A DNA stretch of 64,000 nt from Microbacterium stercoris (GTDB taxonomy: Bacteria > Actinomycetota > Actinomycetes > Actinomycetales > Microbacteriaceae), in contig NZ_JAGFOA010000001.1 of the NCBI RefSeq assembly GCF_017592545.1, forward strand, positions 1 to 64,000, in the 5' to 3' direction. This document shows, one piece after another, positions 1 to 9,712 of the stretch. The notes beneath the pieces are model-generated. The model made no database searches. It had not been told where the DNA came from and saw only the letters and a program-made list of their open reading frames with translations. Each line of letters starts with the position of its first letter. Within the stretch, counting starts at the first letter, position 1. Both the position numbers and the translations under genes were made by a program.

Positions 1-132
1 GGGAGCGATCCCCCGGCCCGCTTTCGCATCCCCGCGGCGCCCCGCCCGGGCCGACCCCGCGCCACCCCCGCGCCACCCCCGTCCCGCCCGGATGTCCGCC
101 TCGCGGGGGAGGAGCGTGCGCCGTCCATTCCG

Positions 133-144
133 TACGGTGAAGGG
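133..144 (+). promoter_or_regulatory. Predicted leaderless promoter of the histidine kinase gene
   Basis: A -10-like hexamer TACGGT (133-138) ends 6 nt before the ATG at 145, so transcription would begin at or next to the start codon. The same geometry (hexamer, 6-7 nt, ATG) recurs at 2162, 6614, 8650 and 48071. Leaderless mRNAs are common in Actinobacteria; the assignment here is inferred from spacing only. Bases 1-132 hold no gene that I can support. Confidence 0.4.
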
Positions 145-1464
145 ATGACCCTTCTCGTGCGCGGCGCGCGCGGCGTGCGCGGCCTGCTCACCCCGGCCGC
201 CGACGCCCCCGCCACCGACGCAGCGGCCGCCGCGCGACCCGCGCCGAACCGCAGCGAGCTGCGCCGCGACGCCGCGCTCGCGGTCGGCCTCTTTGTGGCC
301 GCCGTGCTGAGCGTGGCCCTGTCGACCGTGTCTCAGCTGTTCACCTTCCGCGACGACTCGGGCGCGTGGCCGCTCGTCTTCGCCGCGCTGGGCACTCTGC
401 CGCTCGCGCTGCGCCGGCGCTTCCCCCTCACGATCGGCGTGGTGATCGCCGCGGTCTACTTCGTCGGCGCGAGCCTCGAGGCCACCGAGCTCTACGTCAG
501 CCAGGTGACCGTGTTCATCGCGTTCTACACGGTGGGCGCGTGGGCGACCGACCGGCGCCGCGCCACCTGGGGCCGCGCGCTGATCATCATCGGCATGTTC
601 ATATGGCTGCTCGTCTCCACCTACGCCGGGGCGGTGAACCCGGATGAGCGGATGCCCGACGCGTCGCCGGGCGCGTTCTCGCCCTACGTCGCCTACATGC
701 TCATCCTCTGGCTGATCAACATCGCGTACTTCGGCGGCGCCTGGTATCTCGGCGACCATGCCTACGCCGCGGCGCTCGACCGCGAGGCCCTGCGGCGACG
801 CACGCGCGAGCTCGAGGAGGAGCGCGAGATGTCGGCCGCGCAGGCCGTGGCGCTCGACCGCGTGCGCATCGCCCGCGAGCTGCATGACGTCGTCGCGCAC
901 CACGTCTCCGCCATGGGAGTGCAGGCCGCCGCCGCACGCACGGTGATGGATCGGGATCCCTCGGGGGCGCGCGACATCCTGCAGTCGGTCGAGGGATCCG
1001 CCCGCTCGGCCCTGCGCGAGCTGCATCTGCTGCTCGACACGCTGCGTTCGGGCGAGGGCGCCGACGACTCCGGGTCGACTCTGCGCCTCGACGACCTGAA
1101 GGACCTCGCGCGGGAGGCCTCGGCCGCGGGCACGCCCACCACGCTCACCGTGGTCGGCGAGCCGCGCGAGGTGCCCGAGACGGTGCACGTGAACCTCTAC
1201 CGCATCGCGCAGGAGGCCCTCACGAACACCCGCCGCCACGCGGGGCCCGATGCGACCGCCGATCTGCGCCTGCGCTACCTCGCCGACGCGGTCGAGCTCG
1301 AAGTGACCGACACCGGACGCACCGCGGCGCACGCGCGTCCCGGTCTCGGGCAGCTGGGCATGCGCGAGCGCGCGATCGCGTCGGGCGGCTCGCTGGAGGC
1401 ACGGCCTCGCGACCGCGGCGGATACCTCGTGCGCGTGCGGGTGCCCTCGGGCGGTGCCGGATGA
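145..1464 (+). CDS. Sensor histidine kinase, NarL/DesK type
   Basis: This is a membrane sensor kinase of 439 aa. The N-terminal half has about six hydrophobic segments (residues ~45-65, 78-90, 95-112, 120-135, 145-162, 180-205). A cytoplasmic helix leads into the HisKA_3 dimerisation motif ARELHDVVAHHVSAM with the phospho-acceptor His at residue 247. A HATPase_c domain follows, with its N box near YRIAQEALTNTRRHA and a G box near GLGQLGMRERA. It overlaps the next response regulator by ATGA, so the two form a translationally coupled pair. An ABC exporter lies 95 bp further down and is the likely target, as in antibiotic- or envelope-stress systems, but the signal is unknown. Confidence 0.93.
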   Translation: MTLLVRGARGVRGLLTPAADAPATDAAAAARPAPNRSELRRDAALAVGLFVAAVLSVALSTVSQLFTFRDDSGAWPLVFAALGTLPLALRRRFPLTIGVVIAAVYFVGASLEATELYVSQVTVFIAFYTVGAWATDRRRATWGRALIIIGMFIWLLVSTYAGAVNPDERMPDASPGAFSPYVAYMLILWLINIAYFGGAWYLGDHAYAAALDREALRRRTRELEEEREMSAAQAVALDRVRIARELHDVVAHHVSAMGVQAAAARTVMDRDPSGARDILQSVEGSARSALRELHLLLDTLRSGEGADDSGSTLRLDDLKDLAREASAAGTPTTLTVVGEPREVPETVHVNLYRIAQEALTNTRRHAGPDATADLRLRYLADAVELEVTDTGRTAAHARPGLGQLGMRERAIASGGSLEARPRDRGGYLVRVRVPSGGAG

Positions 1465-2099
1465 TGCCCCGCGTGCTCCTCGTCGACGACCACGCCGCGA
1501 TGCGGCTCGGGTTCCGCACCATCCTCGAGGCCTCGGGCATCCGCGTCGTCGGGGAGGCGTCGACGGGATCCGAGGCGGTTGTGGCGGCGGCGACACTGCG
1601 CCCCGACGTGATCCTGATGGACGTGCAGATGCCCGACATGGACGGGATCGAGGCGAGCCGCCGGATCCTGCAGAGCGGCGGATCCGCGCAGGTGCTGATC
1701 GTCACCACCTTCGACCGCGACGACTACCTGTTCGCGGCGCTGGATGCGGGAGCGAGCGGGTTCCTGCTCAAGAACGCCGATCCCGAGGACCTCGTGTCGG
1801 CGGTGCGCGTCGTCGCCGCGGGCGACGCGCTGCTGGCGCCCGAGGTCACCCGGCGCGTCATCGAGAGGCACGCGCGCCTGGCTCCCCCGGCGGCCCCGCG
1901 GCTCGCCGTCGAGCTCACCGAGCGCGAGCGCGAGGTGCTGCGGCTGCTCGCCGAGGCCCTCAGCAACTCCGAGATCGCCGCCCGCCTGCACATCGGCGAG
2001 GCCACCGTGAAGACGCACGTGTCGAACCTGCTGCTCAAGCTCGGCGCCCGCGACCGGGTGGCGGCGGTCGTCTTCGCCCATCGGCACGGGCTCGCCTGA
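1461..2099 (+). CDS. Response regulator, NarL/FixJ family (LuxR HTH)
   Basis: This 212-aa response regulator has a receiver domain at residues 1-120, with the acidic pair D9/D10 and the phospho-acceptor D54 in ILMDVQMPDMDG. A LuxR-type helix-turn-helix (ELTEREREVLRLLAEALSNS and KTHVSNLLLKLGARDR) occupies residues ~148-208. The start overlaps the kinase stop. ATG codons at 1461 and 1464 are both in frame; either start gives the same protein within one residue. It is expected to be phosphorylated by the adjacent kinase and to act on the ABC transporter genes downstream. Confidence 0.94.
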   Translation: MMPRVLLVDDHAAMRLGFRTILEASGIRVVGEASTGSEAVVAAATLRPDVILMDVQMPDMDGIEASRRILQSGGSAQVLIVTTFDRDDYLFAALDAGASGFLLKNADPEDLVSAVRVVAAGDALLAPEVTRRVIERHARLAPPAAPRLAVELTEREREVLRLLAEALSNSEIAARLHIGEATVKTHVSNLLLKLGARDRVAAVVFAHRHGLA

Positions 2100-2161
2100 C
2101 CCGCCGCACGGGGGATCAGGATCTCCGCCCGGCGGGGGATCCGCCGCATCCGCCACCTGCC

Positions 2162-2207
2162 TAGCGTGAGTGTCATGGATGAACAGGATCGCCGATGCTG
2201 GCGTTGA
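2162..2207 (+). promoter_or_regulatory. Predicted promoter with a leaderless 10-codon upstream ORF
   Basis: TAGCGT (2162-2167) is followed 7 nt later by an ATG at 2175 that opens a 10-codon ORF (MDEQDRRCWR, stop 2205-2207). This ORF overlaps the start codon of the ABC ATPase gene at 2195 in another frame. If transcription starts near 2175, ribosomes would translate the mini-ORF first. The main start has its own weak ribosome site (AGGAT, 2186-2190). Function is inferred. Confidence 0.3.
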
Positions 2208-3079
2208 CCGGGATCGAGAAGAGCTACGGCGAGCGAAGAGTGCTCGATGACGTGTCGTTCGCCGTCGCACCGGGTCGTCTGACGGGTTTCGTCGGCGGCA
2301 ACGGCGCGGGCAAGACGACCACCATGCGCATCGCCCTCGGGCTGCTGGCGCACGACGGCGGGCAGGTGACGCTGCACGGCGCACCGGTCACGGCCGCAGA
2401 CCGCCGGGGCTTCGGCTACATGCCGGAGGAGCGCGGGCTGTACCCGAAGATGCGGGTGCTCGAGCACATCGTCTACCTCGCCCGCCTGCACGGTCTGTCA
2501 CGCGCGGATGCGCACACCCGCGCCACGGCGATCCTGGAGCGCCTGGGGCTCGAGGAGCGCCTGAACGACAACATCGAGGCCCTCTCGCTCGGCAACCAGC
2601 AGCGCGCGCAGATCGCGGCGGCGCTGGTGCACGACCCCGAGGTGCTCATCCTCGACGAGCCGTTCTCCGGTCTCGATCCGCTGGCCGTCGACGTGGTGGC
2701 CGGCGTGCTGCAGGAGCGCGCGGCCACGGGCGTCTCGGTGCTGTTCTCGTCGCACCAGCTCGACGTGGTCGAGCGGCTCTGCGACGACCTCGTGATCATC
2801 GCGGGCGGCACGATCCGTGCACAGGGATCCCGTGACGAGCTGCGCGCGCAGCACGCCTCCCGCCGCTTCGAGCTGCTCACCTCCGCCGATGCCGGCTGGC
2901 TGCGTGAGGAGCCCGGCGTCGAGGTGCTCTCGTTCGACGGCGGCTATGCGGTCTTCGAGGTGACAGATGACGCCGCCGCGCAGCGCGTGCTGCGTGCCGC
3001 CGTCGAGCGCGGCGACGTCGCCGCGTTCACCCCCCAGCGTCCGTCGCTGGCCGAGATCTTCAAGGCGGTGATCGTGTGA
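2195..3079 (+). CDS. ABC transporter ATP-binding protein (NatA-like)
   Basis: This 294-aa protein is a cytoplasmic ATPase subunit of an ABC exporter. Walker A is GGNGAGKTT (residues 34-42), the signature is LSLGNQQR (~130-137), and Walker B is VLILDEPFSGLDP (~148-160), followed by an H-loop in SSHQLD. The ~90 C-terminal residues match the DUF4162 extension found in Na+/drug-type ABC ATPases. The gene overlaps the downstream permease by GTGA, so the two subunits are translationally coupled. Its position after a two-component system suggests induced export of a toxic compound or ion; the substrate cannot be read from sequence. Confidence 0.93.
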   Translation: MLALTGIEKSYGERRVLDDVSFAVAPGRLTGFVGGNGAGKTTTMRIALGLLAHDGGQVTLHGAPVTAADRRGFGYMPEERGLYPKMRVLEHIVYLARLHGLSRADAHTRATAILERLGLEERLNDNIEALSLGNQQRAQIAAALVHDPEVLILDEPFSGLDPLAVDVVAGVLQERAATGVSVLFSSHQLDVVERLCDDLVIIAGGTIRAQGSRDELRAQHASRRFELLTSADAGWLREEPGVEVLSFDGGYAVFEVTDDAAAQRVLRAAVERGDVAAFTPQRPSLAEIFKAVIV

Positions 3080-4197
3080 GCGCCCCCGCACCGCGCGCCA
3101 CGGCGCGCCCCGAGGCGAACCTCTCGCCGCTGCAGGCGGTCTGGCTCGTCGCCGAACGCGAGATCGGCGGCAAGCTGCGCAGCAAGTCGTTCCTCATCTC
3201 CACCGCGATCCTGCTGCTCCTCGCCCTCGCCGGCGTGCTGTGGGGCGGCTTCCAGGCCGGATCGACGGAGGCCACGCCCGTCGCCGCCACGAGCGGAGTG
3301 GCCTCGGACGTGCGCGGGCTGAGCGGCATCGAGGTCACCGAGGTGGCCGACCGTGCCGAGGCCGAGGAGCTCCTCGCCGATGGCACGGTCGAGGCCGCCG
3401 TGCTCGACGACGCCGATTCGCCCACGGGGATGCGCGTGCTCGCCGAGACCGAGGCCCCCGGCTCGCTGCTGTCGCAGCTCTCGCTGTCGCCGACGGTCGA
3501 GCTGCTCGACGCGGACGGGGCGAGCGAAGGCCCGCTGCGCTACCTGCTGGGCATCATCTTCGGCGTGGTGTTCATGATGTCGGCCGTCACCTTCGGCTCT
3601 CCGATCACCATGAGCGTGATCGAGGAGAAGCAGACCCGCGTGGTGGAGATCCTGATCTCGGCCATCCCGGCCCGTGCGCTGCTGGCCGGCAAGGTGCTCG
3701 GCAACACGATCCTCGCGATCGGGCAGATCGTGCTGCTCGCCGCCGTAGCGGTGATCGGGCTCATCACCACCGGGCAGACCACGATCCTGCAGGGTCTCGG
3801 CGCCCCGATCGTGTGGTTCGCGGTCTTCTTCCTGTTCGGGTTCCTGCTTCTCGCGGCGATGTTCGCGGCGGCGGGGTCCCTGGTGTCGCGTCAGGAGGAC
3901 GCCGGCCCGACCCTGCAGCCAGTGATGTGGCTGACGATGATCCCGTACTTCCTCGTGCTGTTCGTCGGGGAGAACCCGGTGGCGATGGCGATCATGTCGT
4001 ACGTGCCGTTCTCGGCGCCCGTGGCGATGCCGATCCGGCTGTTCTTCGGCGAAGCCGCCTGGTGGGAGCCGCTGCTCTCGATGGCGATCATGCTGGCGTC
4101 CTGCCTCGCCGTGGTCGTGCTCGGAGCGCGGATCTACGAGAACTCGCTGCTGCGTATGGGCGCGCGCGTGAAGCTCGCCGACGCGCTGCGGGGCTGA
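3076..4197 (+). CDS. ABC transporter permease (NatB-like, ABC-2 type)
   Basis: This 373-aa ABC-2 family permease starts at GTG inside the upstream stop. A first membrane helix at ~40-56 is followed by a ~110-residue extracytoplasmic domain. A cluster of five or six helices follows (~156-176, 195-230, 240-270, 290-320, 335-355). This is the NatB/YhaP layout. It pairs with the ATPase encoded immediately upstream. It ends just before a strong hairpin that also serves the opposing gene. The substrate is unknown. Confidence 0.9.
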   Translation: MSAPAPRATARPEANLSPLQAVWLVAEREIGGKLRSKSFLISTAILLLLALAGVLWGGFQAGSTEATPVAATSGVASDVRGLSGIEVTEVADRAEAEELLADGTVEAAVLDDADSPTGMRVLAETEAPGSLLSQLSLSPTVELLDADGASEGPLRYLLGIIFGVVFMMSAVTFGSPITMSVIEEKQTRVVEILISAIPARALLAGKVLGNTILAIGQIVLLAAVAVIGLITTGQTTILQGLGAPIVWFAVFFLFGFLLLAAMFAAAGSLVSRQEDAGPTLQPVMWLTMIPYFLVLFVGENPVAMAIMSYVPFSAPVAMPIRLFFGEAAWWEPLLSMAIMLASCLAVVVLGARIYENSLLRMGARVKLADALRG

Positions 4198-4210
4198 CGG
4201 CCCACGCACA

Positions 4211-4244
4211 GGGGCGGGCCGGGGGATCACCTCCGGCCCGCCCC
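4211..4244. terminator. Bidirectional hairpin terminator
   Basis: A perfect 12-bp stem, GGGGCGGGCCGG paired with CCGGCCCGCCCC around a 10-nt loop, lies between two convergent ABC permease genes. There is no strong U-run, as is usual in high-GC actinobacterial terminators. Confidence 0.7.
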
Positions 4245-4252
4245 TTCGTGTG

Positions 4253-5826
4253 TCAGCTCTCGCTGCCGACCTCGGCCAGGATCTCGGGCCAGCGGCGGTC
4301 GAGCACGCGTCCGCCCCAGACCACCCCGCCCCAGACGGCCAGGCCGCCGAGCACCAGGCCGCTCAGCAGCGACAGCCACCCGAGCCAGGGGTTCCACAGC
4401 GCCGCGATCGCCAGGCCGAAGGGCAGCCCGCCGACGATGCCCGCCGCGGGCATCATGATGAGCAGCGCGAGTAGCGACTGGATGCCGCCCGACGAACCGC
4501 GTCCGAGCGGGCTGGCCTCCGGCGCGGGTGCCCGCCCGGGAAGCCAGGTGCCCACCAGCGCCCCCGCGCCCGCCGCGATCGCGGAGAGGCCGATGGACGA
4601 CCCCAGCGCCGCCGGCAGCAGCTCCCAGGCGCCGGTGAACCCGCAGGCCGCGATCGAGAGCACCACGGCCGAGGGAACGGCGATCACGAGCACTCCGAGA
4701 ACGCGACCGGCGCGATCCGACGATCCGCGCAGCCCCACCAGCACGTGCAGGGCGACCGCGTTGTTGTCGTAGGCGACATCCATCTGCACGATGGTCGCCA
4801 CCATCAGCGCGCTGATCGACGGCGCGAGCACGATCATGTTCCGCAGCACACCCAGGTCGAACTCCTCGGGCTGCAGCACGATCGGCACCACGAACAGGAT
4901 CGGCAGCGCGACCAGCGCGACCGTGTTCAGGATGTGCCGCGGGTCGCGTCGCCGGTACCGGAGCGCGCGGGCGGCGATCGCTCCGGCGGGGGAGGCGGGC
5001 AGCATCCGGTCGAGCAGCGCTCCGCCGCGGATGCGCCCGCCGCCGCGGTTGACGATCGGGGCCACCAACCGCGCCGCGAGCATGGCGCGCGCGGCCAGCC
5101 AGAGGGCCGCGAGGGTGACGAGCGCGATGACGAGCCGAGCCGTCGCCACGCCCACGGCGCCCTGCGAGATCGCCGCGGGCACGCCGAAGGCCGCGCCGAG
5201 GGGCGTCCACGCGGCGACCGCGGCGAGGTCGGTGACGGCGGCACGGGGGTCTTCAAGCGAGGCGAACGCGCTCACCCCGAGGTTGAGGATCACGCCCGAG
5301 AAGATCAGCACGAGCGCCACGAGCACCGCGACAAGATCGCGGGTCTTCCGTCCCGCCAACCAGGACGCCAGCAGCCCGGCCACGACTCGCGCGCCCAGGA
5401 TGCAGATGGCGAAGGCCACCGGGAGCATCACCACCGCCGCGATGACCGCCGGCCACGACGCCGACCATCCGATCAGCGACAGCAGCAGGAACACGAGGGT
5501 GAACATGCCGCCGATGCCGAGAGCGCTCGCGGCGAGCAGGCCCGGCAGCAGCTGGGAGGCACGCACGGGCAGCAGCGAGAAGCGCTCGGGAGCGAGAAGC
5601 TCATCGGCGCTCACGAGCACGGCGCCCGCCCACCAGCCGAGCGTCACGACAGCGCCGAGCAGCACAAGCACCATGGCGGCGAGCTCGGGCGCGGTCACGC
5701 GCATGGCGATGAGCCCGGCCCCGAGGCCGAACAGCGCACCCAGCGCCATCAGGCCGAAGACCACGAGCGACACGATCATCCACGGGTTCTTGGTCAGCTG
5801 GTGCCCCAGCTGACGCCACCGCAGGC

Positions 5827-5845
<19 letters not shown>
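4253..5845 (-). CDS. ABC transporter permease, large membrane protein
   Basis: This polytopic membrane protein of 530 aa has about twelve hydrophobic helices and no recognisable catalytic motif. It starts MVALLVSLRWRQLGHQLTKNP; this ATG (complement of 5843-5845) lies inside the end of the upstream ATPase gene, a 19-nt overlap typical of coupled ABC subunits. The sequence resembles the permease partners of CcmA-like ATPases in Actinobacteria. It forms a second ABC exporter, separate from the one at 2.2-4.2 kb. The substrate is unknown. Confidence 0.85.
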
Positions 5846-6606
<761 letters not shown>

Positions 6607-6613
6607 GCTCAGC

Positions 6614-6619
6614 ACGCTA
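6614..6619 (-). promoter_or_regulatory. Predicted leaderless -10 element of the ABC ATPase gene
   Basis: On the minus strand TAGCGT lies 7 nt before the ATG at 6606. This is the same hexamer and spacing as before the genes at 2195 and 8662. It is inferred from position. Confidence 0.35.
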
Positions 6620-6695
6620 TCGGCGGGCCCGGATGGCGCGCATCCGTCCAGAGACGGAGACGCGATCCGGATGCGCGATCCAGCTCTGCGGCCGG

Positions 6696-7526
6696 TCAGG
6701 CGACCGAGGCGAGGCCCCAGGCGATCATCAGCACCACGACTCCGAGGGCGAGAGCCACGGCGAAGCATCCGATGCCCCTGCGCGCCGCCTGCTTCGTCTG
6801 TTCGCCGTAGGCCGCCCGCAGGGCGGGCGAGAGGGCACCGGATCCGTCCCGCGCGGCACGGCGCACGCCGTCGACCGCCCCGCGCAGGTCGGCGGCGGTG
6901 ATCTCGCCGTCGAGCAGCTGGGCGGCGTGGCTCTGCAGCCCCGCGCCGATACGTCCGAGCTGCTGCCGCTGGGCATCGTCGAGTCTCGCCCCGACCGCCG
7001 CGACGGCGGAGGCGATCCGGGGATCCTGCGCGATGTCCTGCGCCCGGTCGGCGACGCGGCGTGCGGCCGGATCGTCGCCGGCGACCTGCGCGATGCGCTG
7101 GGCTACCACGCCGGCGACGTGTCCCGGATGCGCGCGCGACGCGGCGAGCGCCTGCTCGACCTCACCGCGACTGGCGCCGATGGCATCGAGCGCGCCCGCG
7201 ACATCGCCTCCGCGCAGGGCGGCGAGCGCCTCCTCGAGGTCGCGGTCCGCTCCGACGGCGACGCTCGGCGCGGCCCCGGTCGCGGGCGCGGAGGCGGCGT
7301 GCGGCGGGTCGGCCTGCGGGGCGGCGTCTTGCCGCGGGATGTTGTGCGGCGAGGCGGCGTGCGGGGCGGCCATCGCGGTCCAGTCGCCCACGGCGGGCAG
7401 ACCCAGCGGCCTCAGCTCGGGCAGCTCGACGCGCCCGATGGAGAGCAGCTCCGCCAGATCGGGCAGCCCCGGCACCTCGGCGCGGGGCGGCTGAAAGCCC
7501 GTCGCACCGCTCGTCTCGTCGCCCAT
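6696..7526 (-). CDS. Hypothetical protein with a C-terminal membrane anchor
   Basis: I do not recognise this 276-aa protein. The N-terminal ~95 residues are rich in Pro, Ala and Gly. Residues ~100-245 are Ala-rich and look helical, with recurring blocks such as GDVAGALDAIGASRGEVEQAL and DPRIASAVAAVGARLDDAQRQQ. Residues ~252-275 form one strong membrane helix (CFAVALALGVVVLMIAWGL) at the extreme C terminus. That layout suggests a tail-anchored cytoplasmic protein. The start MGDETSGATG (7526) is preferred over upstream in-frame starts that would run into the divergent SMP-30 promoter. Function unknown. Confidence 0.7.
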   Translation of the reverse strand: MGDETSGATGFQPPRAEVPGLPDLAELLSIGRVELPELRPLGLPAVGDWTAMAAPHAASPHNIPRQDAAPQADPPHAASAPATGAAPSVAVGADRDLEEALAALRGGDVAGALDAIGASRGEVEQALAASRAHPGHVAGVVAQRIAQVAGDDPAARRVADRAQDIAQDPRIASAVAAVGARLDDAQRQQLGRIGAGLQSHAAQLLDGEITAADLRGAVDGVRRAARDGSGALSPALRAAYGEQTKQAARRGIGCFAVALALGVVVLMIAWGLASVA

Positions 7527-7605
7527 GCGCACATCCTGCCGCACCTCGGCGCCCGCGATGTCGACAGAATGGAGACGCCCCACCCGATCCGTCCCCAGGA
7601 GAGCC

Positions 7606-8457
7606 ATGCCGACCGCCTCACAGATCACCGATTCCGTCACCTATCACGGCGAGGGTGCGGTGTGGCATGAGGGCCTGGGCGGCCTCCGCTGGGTCGACAT
7701 GCTGGAGGGCGACGTCCTGTCGCTCGACGAGCGCACCGGATCCGTCTCCAGGCTGCACACCGGGTCACCCGTGGCCTGCGTTGTGCGCCCGCGCACGACG
7801 GGCGGATTCATGGTCGCGCTCGAGCGCTCGTTCGCCGCCTACGACGCCGACGAGCGCCGCGAGTGGGAGACCCCGCCGCTGTGGGAGGGCGCCATCCGCT
7901 TCAACGAGGGCGCGGTCGACCCGAAGGGCCGTCTGCTGCTCGGCCAGATGGCGTACGACGCGGCCGAGGGGGCGTCTGCGATGTTCCGCCTGGGCGCGGA
8001 CCGCTCGGTCGAGAGGCTCTTCGGGGGCCTCACCATCTCGAACGGGCTGGGGTTCACCGCCGACGGTTCGCGCGCGTACTTCGCCGACACCGCGACGGGG
8101 CGGATCGACGTGTTCGACGTCACCGACGAGGGCGAGCTCACCGAGCGCCGCCCGTTCGTGACGATCCCCGAGGACGCCGGCGGCCCCGACGGACTGTGCG
8201 TCGACGTCGACGGCGGATTCTGGGTCGCGCTGTACAACGGCCATGCCGTTCGCCGATACAGCGCCTCGGGAGAGCTCACCGAGATCGTCGAGGTGGGCGC
8301 CGCCCGGGTCACTTCCTGCGCGCTCACACCCGACGGCACCCTCTACATCACCACCTCGCGCGAGGGCCTCGCCCCGGGCGAGGAGCCCGCCGCGGGCGCG
8401 CTCTTCCGCGCCTCCGTCGGCGTCGCGGGCGTGCCGATCCGCACCGTCGAACTCTGA
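7606..8457 (+). CDS. SMP-30/gluconolactonase/LRE family protein
   Basis: This is a cytoplasmic 283-aa protein of the SMP-30 beta-propeller family (lactonases and related hydrolases using one divalent metal). Family features are visible: the N-terminal EGAVWHE metal-binding Glu, an ISNGLGFTADG segment, FADTATGRIDVFDV, and the PDGLCVDVDGGFWVALYNG block that carries the catalytic Asp. The start ATG at 7606 has AGGAGAG at 7597-7603. The gene is divergent from the hypothetical gene at 6696, with 79 bp between them. The sugar lactone it acts on cannot be deduced. Confidence 0.88.
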   Translation: MPTASQITDSVTYHGEGAVWHEGLGGLRWVDMLEGDVLSLDERTGSVSRLHTGSPVACVVRPRTTGGFMVALERSFAAYDADERREWETPPLWEGAIRFNEGAVDPKGRLLLGQMAYDAAEGASAMFRLGADRSVERLFGGLTISNGLGFTADGSRAYFADTATGRIDVFDVTDEGELTERRPFVTIPEDAGGPDGLCVDVDGGFWVALYNGHAVRRYSASGELTEIVEVGAARVTSCALTPDGTLYITTSREGLAPGEEPAAGALFRASVGVAGVPIRTVEL

Positions 8458-8481
8458 CCCCCGGCGCGCCGGCCGACCGAC

Positions 8482-8553
8482 GCCGAGCGGGTGCGTGCCC
8501 GCCGACCGGGTGCGTGCGCGCGCACCCGGTCGGCGCAGGCGCACCCGCTCGGC
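8482..8553. repeat. Nested GC-rich palindrome, copy 1
   Basis: Two concentric inverted repeats are visible. The inner arms are GCCGACCGGGTGCG (8501-8514) and its complement at 8521-8534. The outer arms are GCCGAGCGGGTGCG (8482-8495) and its complement at 8540-8553. It lies after the SMP-30 gene and probably terminates its transcript. A near-identical element follows the VanZ gene at 9713-9784. Confidence 0.75.
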
Positions 8554-8649
8554 GCCGGGGCCAGCCGGCCGATCATCCCGCCGATGTATTCAGGGTCGCC
8601 TCGCGATGTATGTCGCGCTCTTTCACGCGGTCGGCGCACCGCGCGCCCA

Positions 8650-8655
8650 TAGCGT
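8650..8655 (+). promoter_or_regulatory. Predicted leaderless -10 element of the VanZ gene
   Basis: TAGCGT is followed by GAAGAC and then the ATG at 8662, leaving no room for a leader or a ribosome-binding site. Inferred from sequence only. Confidence 0.4.
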
Positions 8656-8661
8656 GAAGAC

Positions 8662-9690
8662 ATGGGACCACATCTGACACCCGCGATCGTCGCGGTGCTC
8701 GCCGGTGTGCCGGTGGCCGTTGCCCTGTTCGTGCCGTTCGTCGCGGGAGAGTACCGCCGACGCGGGCGTCTCTCGGTCGGGCGTCTCCTGCTGTGGATCT
8801 CCTCGCCCGTGTACGCCATGGCGCTGTGGACCTACACGCTGCTGCCGCTGCCGGATCCCGCGACGGTCGTCTGCGCGCCCGCGCAGCTGCGGCCGGGTCA
8901 GTTCATCGCCGACATCCTCACCTTCGACGTCTCGTCCGTCGGGGCGATCCTGCGCAACCCGGCCGTGCAGCAGGTGGTGCTCAATGTGGTGCTGTTCGTG
9001 CCGCTCGGGATCTATCTGCGCTGGCTGTGGGGCCACGGCGTGGTGGCGGCGACCGCGGCGGCGCTGACCGTCTCGGCGCTGATCGAGGTCACCCAGCTCA
9101 CCGGCCTGTTCGGCCTCTACCCCTGCGCCTACCGCGTGTTCGACGTGGACGATCTCCTCGCCAACACCCTGGGCGGCCTGATCGGCGCCCTCATCGCGCT
9201 GCTGTCGGCGCGTCGCCGTCCGACGGAGGCACTGCCCACGCGTGTCACCGCGGGGCGCCGATTCGTCGGCATGCTGTGCGACCTGCTCACCGTCACCGTG
9301 CTCAGCGTCCTGGTGGGCATGAGCACGCGGCTCGTGCAGATCGCCGCGCTCGACATCCCGTCGTCCGATCGCTCCGCCGAGCAGCTCGCGACCGCGCTCG
9401 CCTCGCTTGTGCCCTTCATCCTCTGCGGCCTGGTCGCCGCGGTGACTGGCCGCACGATCGGCGATCACGCGGTCGGCATCCGGTTCGCCGGGCGCAAGGC
9501 GGGCGTGCGGCGCTACGTCTTCGGCATCGGCGGCTTCCAGCTGCTCGGCATGGTCAGCGGGCTCGACACGCTGTTCGCGGTGATCAGCGTCGTCGCCATG
9601 GTGGCCACGGCAGACCGCCGGGGTCTGCCGGGCCTGCTGCTTCGCCGCGCACCCGAGATCCACGCCCCCGCGGCGGCACCGCACCCCTGA
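8662..9690 (+). CDS. VanZ family protein with a C-terminal RDD-like domain
   Basis: This membrane protein has 342 aa. Residues ~1-185 are VanZ-like, with helices at ~7-27, 40-62, 100-118, 125-142 and 165-182 and the conserved VVLNVVLFVPLGIYLR and DVDDLLANTLGG motifs. Residues ~195-330 resemble an RDD domain (VTAGRRFVGMLCDLL, then IGDHAVGIRFAGRKAG). VanZ proteins are linked to low-level teicoplanin resistance in enterococci, but most actinobacterial members are of unknown role. Nested palindromes flank the gene on both sides, so it is likely transcribed alone. Confidence 0.85.
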   Translation: MGPHLTPAIVAVLAGVPVAVALFVPFVAGEYRRRGRLSVGRLLLWISSPVYAMALWTYTLLPLPDPATVVCAPAQLRPGQFIADILTFDVSSVGAILRNPAVQQVVLNVVLFVPLGIYLRWLWGHGVVAATAAALTVSALIEVTQLTGLFGLYPCAYRVFDVDDLLANTLGGLIGALIALLSARRRPTEALPTRVTAGRRFVGMLCDLLTVTVLSVLVGMSTRLVQIAALDIPSSDRSAEQLATALASLVPFILCGLVAAVTGRTIGDHAVGIRFAGRKAGVRRYVFGIGGFQLLGMVSGLDTLFAVISVVAMVATADRRGLPGLLLRRAPEIHAPAAAPHP

Positions 9691-9712
9691 CCCGCGCCAG
9701 CGCGGCGTGCCC

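Noticed and set aside
1-132. Gene fragment at the left edge
   Set aside because: No reading frame with a recognisable protein end; only GC-rich sequence is seen.
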